NCBI GenBank assembly: GCA_003049485.1
Contig: PYST01000002.1
Location: 62,001 to 126,000, forward strand
Direction: 5' to 3'
Origin: Ophioceras dolichostomum
Lineage: Eukaryota; Ascomycota; Sordariomycetes; Magnaporthales; Ophioceraceae
DNA length: 64,000 bases
Under the pieces are notes generated by a model. It searched no databases. It had not been told where the DNA came from and saw nothing but the letters and a program-made list of their open reading frames with translations. Every line of letters begins with the position of its first letter. The first letter of the stretch is position 1. The position numbers and the translations under genes were made by a program. Positions 11,716 through 22,734 of this stretch are shown piece by piece.

Positions 11716-12610
11716 GTGCCCGTCAGCCTTTCAACTTCTCTGTCGCCGAGACCGTTTCGCCATTGCGGGGTGGGCTTAGCACCTGGACGTCATCGGCTTC
11801 GCTACAGCATTCTCTTGAATGGCGGTTCCGGCTCTATCATTCCGATCTCCTCAGTACTACCACGGCATCTCGTCACATTCTTGCGCAGTGGCGGAGTCGT
11901 TCTTCGACGGCAAACGTCGAGAACGGGCCAAACTTTGGGAGCAGATCTTGTCCATGGTCGGCTATTTTTGGCGCAACGGAAAATATGGGGCGATGAGGAG
12001 TGACAAATGCAGACGTGACTCGAGGCGCGGGATGAAGGAGGGTAGAATAGATGGCAGAGAAAGGATTTGACATAGAGAGACGAGAAATCTCGACATGTCT
12101 AGAAAGCTTCACTTCGACTCGTATATACTTCAAGCAAGCAATTAAGGCTCATCAAAAGAGGATAGGCCAGCTGTACATAGCAAAAACTTGGCAAATAGAC
12201 GAAAGAAAGGCCAACGGGCACCCCTATATCACAGGGGCAGGCATCTTCCTTGATACAACACGATCTAACAGCTTCAGTAACGCTGCGGTATTGACGTAGA
12301 GACAACATAGAAACGGCTAGGAGAAGAGAGAACTTGGGGTGAGAAGATAAAGTCAGCTCCGTATCCTTTCACGTGAGTGAGGGCAGAGAGGGGCGGACAG
12401 CATAGCATAACGGTAGTATAATAAGCTACAAAGACGTTGTTACTGGGGTATCATATATAAACACATATGTAGATCCACGACAGGGGATCGAGAGAGCCAC
12501 TTCACAACACAGTCTTCCGAGAAAATCCCCGCTCTAGCCGACAGGACATACGCAGGTAGCCAGGCAAGGAGACCAAAGACGTAAGTCCAACGAGCAGCAG
12601 CATTCCCTCG
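11716..12610. other. intergenic region between convergent genes
   Basis: About 900 bases hold the 3' ends of the secreted protein gene and the HIT-finger gene. No supported gene or repeat. Confidence 0.5.
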
Positions 12611-13872
12611 TCACAACCCATACCTCGTGACGCAATCCTCCCTATGCACATCCAGACAGTCCAGCGCACACACCCTCGTCCCGCACTTGATGCACTTGAC
12701 CCTCCCCCAGTACCCACACACAGCACAGAACACCCGCGCAGGATACCTCGAACCGCCCGTCGTATCTCCTCCTCCCCCCCCTGCCTCCGCCGACGCATCG
12801 CCGGAACCACCACCATCCCGGCCGCCCGGCACCGCCACCACCACCACCGACCTCTCCGCCGCCCGCCCCTCATACACAGCCATCGCCCGCGCCATGACCT
12901 CCGGATACGGCATCATCGGCGCGGCGAGCAGAGCGCGCAGCTCCGCGTCGGATGGCAGCGGCGGCACCCGGCTCGTCAGCAGCGGGTCCGCGTCCGACGG
13001 GTGCGGCGCGGGCGTGCGGCCCGTGTAGGGCGGGAGGATCGTGCTCGCTGGTGGCGCTTCGGCGGCAGCGGCAGCAGTGCTACCACCAGGCGTTGGCGGT
13101 TGTGCTGCAGCGGGCGAGAGCGGCGGGGCGTCAGACATCTCGGTGTCGGTGTTTGCTGCGGAAGAGGAAGCGTCGGTCCTGCGGCGCGGTGGAGGCCTTT
13201 TCTTGCTGTTGCTTGAAGCTGCGGCGAGTTGAGCGGCGGCGGCTGCGCGACGGGCGGAGGTGGAGGTGGTGGTGGTTGCTGCTGAAGGGGTGGAGGGCGG
13301 CGGCGGCGGTGGGGTGGCGATGGATGATGATTGTTGGGCTGGGCGAGGGGTACCAGCGGCCGCGCTGTTCTCGGCGGCGGCTTGTTGGGCTTCGAAGTCG
13401 CTGAGGTGGTTGGCGAAGGTCTTTTGGGAGATCAGGATTTTGCGGACGTTTGGGGCGTGCTTGTTCTGGGCTAGAATTTGGTACGGTAAAGTAGGAGATG
13501 GGGGGCTCGGGTTAGCGACTAAGTACCGACTGGAACTGGATGACGCCCTAGGTATCTGATGTATTTCCTTCGGCTGGCACTTCACTGACATCTAGAAGCG
13601 GCGCTGATCGGCCGAGCGGGGAGTGTTATGTTTGCATCCTTGTGGTTGTCCCTGTCGAGCAGCTCGACCTCCTTGCGGATCGCGGCCTCCTGGCGCGCCG
13701 AGAGGTCCGACTGCGTGAGCTTTGGCTTGTTCCGGGTTGCGGCGGCGCGCTTTCGACCCGCGGGCTGAAGCGCGGCCGCTGCCGGGTTGATGCCCGTGTC
13801 CGGGACATAGGCCCATCCAGGCGCGTTGGTGGTTCTAGCACTCGCGACCTCGACGACGCCGAAGTTGTTCAT
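12611..13872 (-). CDS. HIT-type zinc finger protein, Swc6/Vps71-like (SWR1 complex)
   Basis: Two exons on the minus strand (13872-13590, 13470-12611) encode about 380 residues. The C-terminus is a HIT-type zinc finger with paired cysteines (CAVCGYWGRVKCIKCGTRVC, then CLDVHREDC). The middle holds the conserved segment KILISQKTFANHLSDFE, and the N-terminus is Arg/Lys-rich. This combination matches Vps71/Swc6, a subunit of the SWR1 remodeller that deposits histone H2A.Z. The rest is Ala/Pro/Ser/Thr low-complexity sequence, longer than in yeast. The intron can be read with donor GTCAGT and acceptor CTAG or one codon along (GTGAAG to CCAG). Both keep frame and differ by one or two residues. Confidence 0.85.
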
Positions 13873-14541
13873 CGCTGCCGGCCGGATTTCGTCGATGATG
13901 ACGGTGGAGGGTAAGTTGATGTTTCATGGCTGGCGTGCGATATGACATCGATTAAAACTCAAGGCTTGAGTGGGGCTCCGGTTTGGGGCCCGGACCAAGT
14001 GTCGGCTGTGGTTTCACGGAGCTGATTCTCCAAAGCACATATTCCGTAAGGCATGTTCCATGATTTGTTTGTCGTATGTATGACAAGACCGACATTTTGT
14101 TACCTACTCACCACGTCATATATACCACTTTTGGCATGCTTGATCAAGTACGCCAGACTCCGCCTATAGCATAGCTACATGAGATGTTCCACAATGTACG
14201 GAGGTCGGTAGCAGAAATGATGAGAAGAAATACCTAGGTACACAGGGACACTGTTTGGTACATACCAGTGTCTGGTTTGTCAAGGCTTGAATTTACAGAA
14301 CGGCACACTCCGACTTTCCAGAACACTTCCCAGGTAACCTACCTACTATACAGAGGAAAGTACCAAACAGGGAGCTTGGGGGGACGGGACAAGTAAACGG
14401 AAGGTTACAGAACTACCTGGTAGGTAACTAAGGTAGGGTAGGTACCTACCTACCATGATGTCGTGTACGGGATGTATTCAATTCCTATCATTTTTGCAAC
14501 CGACCTCCGTATCCAGGCTTGTATAACATCCACCCCTCCTA
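13873..14541. other. intergenic region rich in ACCTACCT/AGGTAGGT motifs
   Basis: About 670 bases between two minus-strand genes. From about 14,320 to 14,460 it holds repeated short tracts of ACCTACCT, CCTAGGTA and GGTAGGTA type, as found at several other intergenic spots in the window. No coding frame is supported. Confidence 0.55.
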
Positions 14542-16900
14542 TCACCTCCGTCTAGCACCGGCCCCCGCCCCAGGCCCCGCATCGCCCCGATCCGCCAGGG
14601 CCACGATCTCACCGATCCCGGCAGCCTCCTGTTCGTCTTCGAGGGCTGTGATCTCCTCTCGGCAGTCCCACCACTTCTCCTCGCTCAGCTCGAACGCCTT
14701 GGTCTTGATCTCCTTGATGGACAGCGTTTCCGGCTGGATCCCTTTCCACCGGAGACTGGTCATCAGAATCTCCTGCCACTCATTAGATGTCCGCACGAAG
14801 AACTCGCGTCGGGACTCGAATGGCTGCGATTAGTAAGTTCAGTAAGTGAGTGACACGGACAGATGAGGTAGCATCGTACCGCCGAATCACATCGACAATG
14901 ATTCGTTCGATCTTGAGACCCTTGGCTTGATTTCGACTTACCCTAGGATGTGGCAATCCGTCGTCTGCTGTAGCCTCCGACGACTCGGTTTCTTCCTCCT
15001 CGGATGCGATAGAGGAGCCCAGAGCCGAGTCCGTATCCGCTATTGATTCCTGGTCCGCCGCCGGCTTCTTGCCGCGTTTGCTAGGAGTGAACTTCTTAGG
15101 CTCTGCAACAGCCATCTCGATGTCACCGTCTTCGTCTTCCTCATCTTCATCATCGTCCTCCTCATCGTCTTCTTCATCATCATCCTCGTCCTCGGATTCC
15201 TGCAAGAACTCGATGTCAGCAACCAAAAAAGGGAGAAAAAAAAACATAAACGGAACGAAAGGTTGGCAGGGGATATGGAGACTTACAATCCAATCTTCAG
15301 TTGGTCGGCTGAAGATCTCCGTGCACCCGTCCATCTTATCGAGATCGATGGCATACATGTCGTCGAATGTGAACTCCCGATCGCCCTTTTCAAACGTACC
15401 ACCGTAGATGTATAGCACGTCGTCTTGAATAGCGAGCTGGGCATTGAAGCGCGGATGCGGGAGCTCCATCGACACAGGCATCTCCCTGACCGGCTTTTGG
15501 GGCTCGTCCTCGGCATCATTAGCACCGGGCACCGCCTTCCTCAAGCTGTCGATATCCATGCTGTCCGCGTCTTCGAGAGAGACGCCCGTCTCAAGAGCCG
15601 CCAATTGCCGCAGCAGCTCCTCCTCGTCCGCCTGCGCCCGGCCCCTCCTCCCACCCCGTTGCTGCTGCTGCTGTTCGCCGCCGCCGCCGCCGCCGCCGCC
15701 GCCCTTCCCCCGCCCTCCAGCCCGTGGCTTGCGCAGCGTCAAAGGGAAGAAGCGGTTGCGTTCGATGTTCCACACGAACAGCCCGTTGAAGAACTCGCTG
15801 TCCATGCCCTCCTCGTTCTCCTCGACGTCGTGCACGCCGCCGAAGAGGATGCCTCGCTTGCCCTTGACGTGGTACGCCATCGTTGCGCCCGCCCGGGACG
15901 GCGCGGGCGTGTTGACCGGCTTCTTGCGCTTCTCCCAACGGACCGTGGGCGGGCTGTTGGCCGGCGCGTCGGCGGCCGGCTGCGCGATGCGCAGGAAGAA
16001 GCAGTCCTGGTGCACCATGGGCTTCACCACGTTGCGCTGCCCCTGGGCCGACGAGCCGGCCTTCGCGCTCCTGTTCGCCGCGACGGCCATCTTGACCCGC
16101 GAGTAGCCCCCGAAGAGCACGGCGCCCTGCTCGTGGGGCAGGAAGGTGAACGAGGAGCGGGCGTCGGGCTTCAGCTGCGCGGCGGGCAGGGCAGGGTTGT
16201 GCCACACGAAGTTCTGCGTGTCGTAGATCCACAGGTCGGCGAGGTACTTGGTCGAGTTCGCCGTGTCCTGGAAGCCGCCGAAGAGGATGATGTAGTTCTT
16301 GTAATATGTGAGGCGATGGCCGCTGCGGGCAGGCGGCGTCTTGCCCTTGGGCTCGAGGCGAGTCCACTCCTTGGAGTTGGTGTCGAGGCGCCAGAAGTCG
16401 TTGTAGTGATAGAAGGTGCCCTGCTTGGGCGAGGAGAACTCCCCGCCGAACAGGAAGACGGACGACTGCTGGTTCCCTCCCCGACACCACGCATGGCCAG
16501 ACCTCGGCAGCGGCGCGTTCGGAGACGTGACGGTGCGCCACTCGTCACGGTCGACGTAGTAGATGTGCAGGTCGTTGTAGAATGTGGCCAGGGCGCCGTT
16601 GAAGTATTCGCCCCCGAACAGGAGGAGCTGGTTGCTGTTGGACGGTGATGCCAGCAAGCACGACGCCGCCCGGGCCCGTGGAGGACCTTCGGCCACCGTC
16701 TCCGTGATCTTGAGGAACTGCTCCTGCTGCTTTTTGTACTCCTCGAGCACCTTGTCCAGATCGACATCCTCAGCATCGCTGTCGTCGACCTTGGCAGCCT
16801 TGACCTTAGCCTTCTTCTCTGCTTTCTTCTCCTGCTTCTGCTTCTTCTCGGCCAGCTTGGCCTTCTTGCCCTCACTCTTGCCTTTCTTGTCCTTGCCCAT
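14542..16900 (-). CDS. Kelch-repeat protein with C-terminal DUF4110 (Kel3/KLHDC4-like)
   Basis: Three exons on the minus strand (16900-15287, 15199-14942, 14823-14542) encode 717 residues. The first 60 residues are Lys-rich and coiled-coil-like (MGKDKKGKSEGKKAK...). Six or so Kelch blades follow, seen as repeated LLFGGE, FLFGGE, ILFGGF, VLFGGY, ILFGGV and YIYGGT strands. A poly-Gly/Gln insert lies in the last blades, then a very acidic run of Asp/Glu after the second exon begins, and the C-terminus is the DUF4110 domain (FFVRTSNEWQEIL ... WWDCREEITALEDEQEAAG), which Pfam places at the end of this Kelch family. Introns are 87 and 118 bp, both phase 0. The yeast relative KEL3 is cytoplasmic and poorly characterised, so the role is open. 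Confidence 0.93.
15672..15712. repeat. GCC/GGC trinucleotide run inside the Kelch gene
   Basis: A run of CCGCCG units on the plus strand encodes poly-Gly in the Kelch protein on the minus strand, next to a short CTG run that encodes poly-Gln. It sits between two blade-forming segments and is probably a flexible loop. Confidence 0.8.
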
Positions 16901-17555
16901 TATGAAATACCCATAGATACATACATACCACTAAGTCAGTTGGGTTTTCTTAGTGTTCAAAGCAGCAACCGAGTGTGCTCGATTTGGAGGAGGGGAATTT
17001 GCGGCATGGTGGGGTTACTTTATCGTCCCGCACTGAACTGTGGTGCGCTGCTTTCGCAGCCCACAACTCAGTCAAGCAAGCATCGAGCAAGGGCTGTATT
17101 TATGGATGTAATCGATTACACGAAAGCCAACTTGTTCCGTTCTTGGATTTTCTCGAATTTCAAGGTGACTCAAAGGTGATTAGATAGACTCGACGGAATG
17201 GGCTTGATATCCGAATGAGCTGGCAATTTGCTGCTCTGTTGTCTGACGAGCCTATTCAGACTCTTGCAACTCTTCCAAGACTACCCCTAACTGCCTCCCT
17301 ACCCACTAAGGCTATGTCCACCAGCGAGGTTGCACGCTATCAAGAAGGGGGGTAGGTAGGTAGGTAGCTACGAGCTAGCCAAAGTGGTAGGTACATCTAT
17401 TTGAAATATTGACCATGTACTTGCATAACCAGCTCTCCACCTAGGTAGTCTAATATGTGCAGTGCCTTCCGTGTCTATGGCCATAGCTTCGTAGGATGCA
17501 GCTAAATCTCTCGGTCACATCCGCCCCTTCGAGGGAGCATCTACCCTTCCCCGAT
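16901..17555. other. intergenic region with AGGT microsatellite
   Basis: About 650 bases between the Kelch start and the aminopeptidase stop. A GGTAGGTAGGTAGGTAG run lies near 17,350-17,367. No coding frame is supported. Confidence 0.5.
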
Positions 17556-20411
17556 CTAGTAACCGTTAGCCTTTAGCCAAGCAGCCACGTCGTCGCGATC
17601 GCGCTGGAGCCAAGCTATCTTAGATCGGATGGCATCCATGCTCTGCGCCAACGACTGGTCGTAACCCTTGTTATCCTTCGCACCGAAGAAAGTCTCAACG
17701 CGGGCCAGCTGGGCTTCGGTGGTAAAGCTTGCGGTGCCGATTGACACCATAGATCCAAGCATGGAGAGCCCTGGGGGCAGTCTCTCGTACAGCTCCTCCC
17801 AGTTCTCCGTCATCCAGTTGAAGAGGGCCTCGATGCCCTCCGGATGGCTGCGAAGGCCGGCTGCAGGCATGTAGATGTCCTGGTCCTTGACCTCGTCGCT
17901 GAACATCAAGTCCAGGGTCTGTTTGATCAGCTCGGGCGCCTTGGCCCGGCCCAGACACCGCAGTGCTGTGTTGCGCTCGTCGCTGCTCGTCGACGAGCGG
18001 TAGAATCCGAGCACCTGGTCGTACTATATTCAGGAAGGGAAAGCGAAGCCATTGTTAGCCTGGATTATGTCCATCCTTTTCCCTGATGAATGGATACAGG
18101 GGAAGTATGTCTTACCTCTTCTTTGCCTCCATACTTCAGCGCCATCGCGAAAACGCTGCCGCGGATGTTGGGGTGAATGGCCGATTTATCGCCGGCCATG
18201 AACCTCTTGAACATCTCCTTGGCAGCAGCAACGATGGTCTTGTCGCCGCAGAGCCCAGCAGAGCCAAAGAGCAGGGCCTTGAACTGCTGCTCGATATGTC
18301 CGTCCTTGTCTGAGAAGTCCCATCCCATCTTGTGTGCCCCGGGGCTAGCAAGATCTCGCAGGAACGCCTCGAGGCTGCTCCTAGTCGCCTTGTCCTCGAA
18401 AATCCACGCGCCTTGCACAGAAGAGAGTCGTCCTATGATCTCATTCCACACGACGAATTCCGACTCGGAGGTGAAGCCCTTGAGAAGGCTGAAGACCCCC
18501 GAAGTCTTCTGGTAGCCCGAAATAGCCAGAGCACCCGCATCGGCAAGCATGCCCGCCCGGTCCTCGACGGGCAGCAGACCCGCCTTGGCCGCCTCACCCA
18601 GCTTCTCCAGACGCTCCGGGGTGTACGAAGTTCGGAAAAGGCTGGTGTGGTTCGCGTTCAGCTTGAAAAAGTCCGCGCCAGGCAGCTTGATCTCACCCTC
18701 TCTCTCAAAGAGAGTCGCCGACTCGTCTACGCCGTCCTTCGTTCGCAGACCCAGCAGCACGGGGTAGAGGACCTTGTCCTCTTCGGGCTTCACGTCGCCG
18801 GTTCGCAGGAGCCGGTTCTGCCTGAGGTGAATAGAGCCAGCCTGCCCATTCTCAGTCACGGTGATGACAGGGTAGCCGACGTTCTTTGTCCAGGCAGTCA
18901 TCACTTCATGCACCGGCTTGCCACTCGCCTGGCTCAGTGACTCCCAGAGGTCATCGGTCTGGGTGTTTCCGTAGGCGTGCTTCTTGAGATACTGCCGCAC
19001 TCCCTCCAGGAAGACATCCTCGCCGAGGTAGGTCGAAATCATGCGCAGAACGCATGAGCCCTTTGAGTAAGAAATGGCATCAAAGATCTGGTTGATCTCA
19101 TCGGCCCGCTTGACGGGGACTTCGATCGGGTGGCTGCTCCTCAAAGAATCAAGGGACAGCGCACCTTGGAGGGTGTCAGTCACGTACGTCTCCCACACCT
19201 TCCACTCCGGATAGAAGACGTTGCACGAGTACCAGGAGGCCCAAGTTGCAAACCCTTCGTTTAGCCAGAGGCCGTCCCACCAGTCCATAGTGACCAAGTT
19301 GCCGAACCACTGATGCGCGAGTTCGTGCTGAACAACCTCGGCCACACGCTCCTTGGTGGCAGCACCGCTGACCTTCTCATCCAGAAGAAGATCGACGACT
19401 CGGTAGGTGACCAGGCCCCAATTTTCCATTGCGCCCTGGGCGAAGTCGGGAATAGCGATCTGGTCCATCTTCGGAAGCGGGAAGTCGATACCGAACACCT
19501 TCTCGTAGAACGCCAGTGTCTTAGCTGCGAGGTTCAAGGAGAAGCGGCCGTGCTCGATGTTGTGGCCGGGCGGTGCGTAGACCCGCACAGGGACGCGGAA
19601 CTCGTTGGTCTCGATGTAGTCCAGCTCGCCCACGATAAAGGCCAGGAGGTAGGTGGACATCAGGGGTGACTTGTTGAACATCACCGCCTTCTTGGTCGAG
19701 CCCGAGATCTCGGAGGAGACTTCGGCCTCAGAAGCAACGTCCATGTTGCTCAGGCAGGTCAAGGCCTTGTCGGCAACAAGGGTGACGGTGAACGTGGCCT
19801 TGAGTGACGGCTCGTCGAAGCAGGGGAACGACCGTCTCGCGTCTGTGGGCTCCATCTGCGTCACTGCGAGGATGCCTTGGGTGCCGTCGGGTCGCTTGAA
19901 GGTAGCACGGTAGAATCCGGCCATCTTGTCGTTCAGGATGCCCGTGAACTTGATCTCGACCTCCGCCTTGCTGCCCTTCCGGATCTCCTGCTCGAAGCCG
20001 ATCTTGCTGACCTGGGTGGCCTCGTCGTACGACACGGAGGGAGAAGTGCTGATCCAGGATATCGAGCGAGCGGGTCAGCACCGGGTGTTGCATAGGTATG
20101 GTTCCATTCTGGAAGTCCTGGGTGCGCCCAGGGCACATTGAGGCTCACACTCACCTGATGGTCTGTCCGTCCGAGGTCACCTTGGCGCTCTGGATCTCGA
20201 TCTCCAGGGTGTGCAACGAGATGGACTTGGTGTCTTCCGCCACGTCGAGGTGTATGATGACAGTTCCCTTGAAGGTGAACTTGTCCAGGTCGGGCTCCAG
20301 GGTCAGGTCATAGTGCTTCGGCACAACGTTGGTCGGGAGAAGCTCCCTGCCCTGGGAGCTGTTGCCAGCGACGCCCCCGCCCACCTCGACATCGGCTTGA
20401 AGCTTGCACAT
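17556..20411 (-). CDS. M1 family zinc aminopeptidase (Aap1/Ape2/puromycin-sensitive type)
   Basis: Three exons on the minus strand (20411-20155, 20048-18116, 18023-17556) encode 885 residues from the start beginning MCKLQAD. M1 enzymes remove N-terminal residues from peptides. The exopeptidase motif GAMEN (in QGAMENWGLVTYR) and the zinc motif HELAHQWFGN followed 18 residues on by NEGFATW are intact, as is the ERAP1-like C-terminal helical domain. Introns are 106 and 92 bp and both junctions keep frame. The same frame continues upstream to an ATG at 20615, adding 68 residues with no Asp or Glu and about 12 Arg, like a mitochondrial presequence. The cytosolic-type start is annotated here because it matches the conserved N-terminus; the longer form is described in the findings. 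Confidence 0.95.
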
Positions 20412-20615
20412 GTTGTGTCTGCGGTAGGAGCAATACCGAGCTGGGGGTTTGTTGCGGAGTCGCGTGCTGGTTCTGAGCCGAGTTGCTGAGATGCTTTGAG
20501 GGTGCGAGTGCACTGCAATTGCAGAGTATAGACGTATATGTCGGGACTGTGGACTCGAAGGCAGCAGCAGTTGTGGTCGGGCATGCCTGTTGGTGATGGA
20601 TGGGGCGCATGGCAT

Positions 20616-22226
20616 GGAGGGGTAGGTTAGCTATTTGCGGCAGGATTGATCCAATTGACTGATCCGATTGAGGGTGCTCGTGTGGGTAAGTTCCGAGAAG
20701 GGAAGGGCTATGGCTAACCACGGTCTAGCAAGTGCAGTTGTCGTGAGCCGATGCCGGCACAGGTAGGATTCGGTCGATTGAGGCAGAGAAGGCGACCGGC
20801 GAGCGATTCCTACTCGTAAAGAGGAGAGCGCATGGGAACAACTCATCATGGACGAAAGAGAAGGGGAAATGGCGAAAACAAATACAAGGATCGAACGAGA
20901 ATTTAAGGAACAATTAGTGTAAAGTATTTTACAGTTCTGTAACGACTCAGGCGCCAATTGCCATGCGCCTGAAGTTTTGGACTGAAGTCAATCTCGGGTT
21001 GGTCGCGCCGAGGGTTTTCGTCCGGACCATTTTCTTGTCGAAGTATTTTAGCACAATCCGCCCGACTGGATATTGGTCGCCGTTGTGATGATTAGATTTG
21101 CTATCATCACGCCTCTGTCCCTTAGTTTCCGAAAATACCTACTCACTCAGCCTACGCCTATTCCCAGATCCGTATATGGGCATTTCTTTTCTTCCCGTTG
21201 AAATTATCCTAAGAACCTAGGTACACTTCTACCCGGTAGGTACATGTGTATGTGTGTCTTTGAACTGCGGCAGTACCCGTGCCGGCACAATGCAACGCAC
21301 AGATCATCAATCATCAACAATCCTCTCACCAACCTCAAAAAGACTCAACCTCCCTTCAGACGGATGGCTTCATCGTTCGAAACGCTAATGTCAGGGGCAA
21401 GGCTGTTCAACGAACTGGATCGACGGTGTTGGCGTAGCTAGGTACCTACCAGGTACGCACCTAGAGTTACCGAGATAGTGGTTGCAAGACACCGGTTCCT
21501 GAGCGGAATATAGGATAGGTGACAGACATTGTATTCTTGCAATGTGGATGGCACGAGCTGGATGGATGGGATATGCTGGCAGGCCAGAGAAGGGAAAGAG
21601 AAAAGGAATGCGACAATCCCGTCTATACTGTATGGCGTGAGCAAGGAGGGGTTTGTCAAACCAACTCTGCCGCATGCCCCTCAGACTCTTGCCCGACAGC
21701 CTACGTGGCTTGGACGATGTTGGTGACTCCAAATTGAATTCTCGACTCTCGTCGACCTTGCATCGAAAGGTGCTTGGATCCAGCCGTCATCCAGCCCTTA
21801 CTTCCATCAGCGGCACGACTTAATGCCCGAATTATCAAGATGTAGCGTCTACATCGGAAAGATGTTCTATTCAGCGGTGGTTGCCTCTGTCACGGGTTGT
21901 TTGGGGCAGGAGCTTCGGGGTGTTGGCTAACACCAGCCCCGTACTCTGGACATCTGAAAGGTGCAACCCACGCCGCCCCACCGCCTCTTCACGCTAGCTG
22001 GAGTGATGCTCTGCCTGCCCTGTCCTGAGCTCCCATCACTATCAGATCAGCTCATGGTTCAGCCCACCACTACGATTGAAAGCTCCCGCCTTCCCACCAT
22101 CAACCTTTTTTTTTTCTCTCCCTCTTGGAACACTCAACTCTCAACTTTCTCACTGCACGATCTCTCACTCGATAGAGAGAACAGCACAGAAACCGATTGA
22201 TCTCCGGACAGCAACAAATTCCACCG
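20616..22226. other. divergent promoter region between aminopeptidase and enolase genes
   Basis: About 1.6 kb between the upstream aminopeptidase start and the enolase leader. It has short CCTAGGTAC tracts around 21,210-21,460 and pyrimidine-rich sequence near 22,100-22,150 just before the presumed enolase transcription start. No supported gene. Confidence 0.5.
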
Positions 22227-22728
22227 GTAAGTTTCTCAGGTTTTAGTGGGAGCATCACATCCCTGCATGTTAGTCCGTTTGCCCCTCCCCCTCCATTGAT
22301 GATATCTAAGGCCTGCCCCGCCTTCGCCTTGCTGGTGTCGACACACGTTGATGTGGTGATGGATGCCATTTGCTTGCGCCCTGCGCGATATATGACTCTA
22401 TCTCCGTGTCAAATGCTTGTCAGTGCCAATTGAGCGAATTTCTTGTTTGTCACCCCAATTTCGGTCTTGGGTTACCCTGTGGCAGCTTGGTGTATTTCTT
22501 CTCATCTGTTTGCTACTTTGCTCCCGTCTCCCCTCCTCCCCTCCCTACCTGCATTTTCAGTTTTACCTCGCGCCTCACCCATTTACTCGGAGAGGGAGTC
22601 AGATCCAGACGCCAACGAAGCCTGTGCGATACCTACCTGTACATTCCTCGCCCTCGCCTTGCGTTTTCGCTCAAGGATCGCAGAATCTTGTCACTGACTT
22701 TGAGAATACAGACCGACCAACCTCATAG
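22227..22728 (+). other. probable 5'-UTR intron of the enolase gene
   Basis: A consensus donor (CACCG|GTAAGT) at 22227 and an acceptor (CCTCATAG) at 22728 bracket 502 bases ending six bases before the enolase ATG. A branch-like TCACTGAC lies about 30 bases upstream of the acceptor. Leader introns are common in highly expressed fungal glycolytic genes. This is a prediction from splice signals only. Confidence 0.5.
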
Positions 22729-22734
22729 GCAAAC

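Noticed and set aside
15425..16648. 407-codon plus-strand frame opposite the Kelch gene
   Set aside because: It mirrors the codon bias of the Kelch coding strand and has no motifs; the Kelch domains on the minus strand are unambiguous. The same applies to the 401-codon frame opposite ValRS (40773-41978) and the 267-codon frame opposite PDI (4017-4820).
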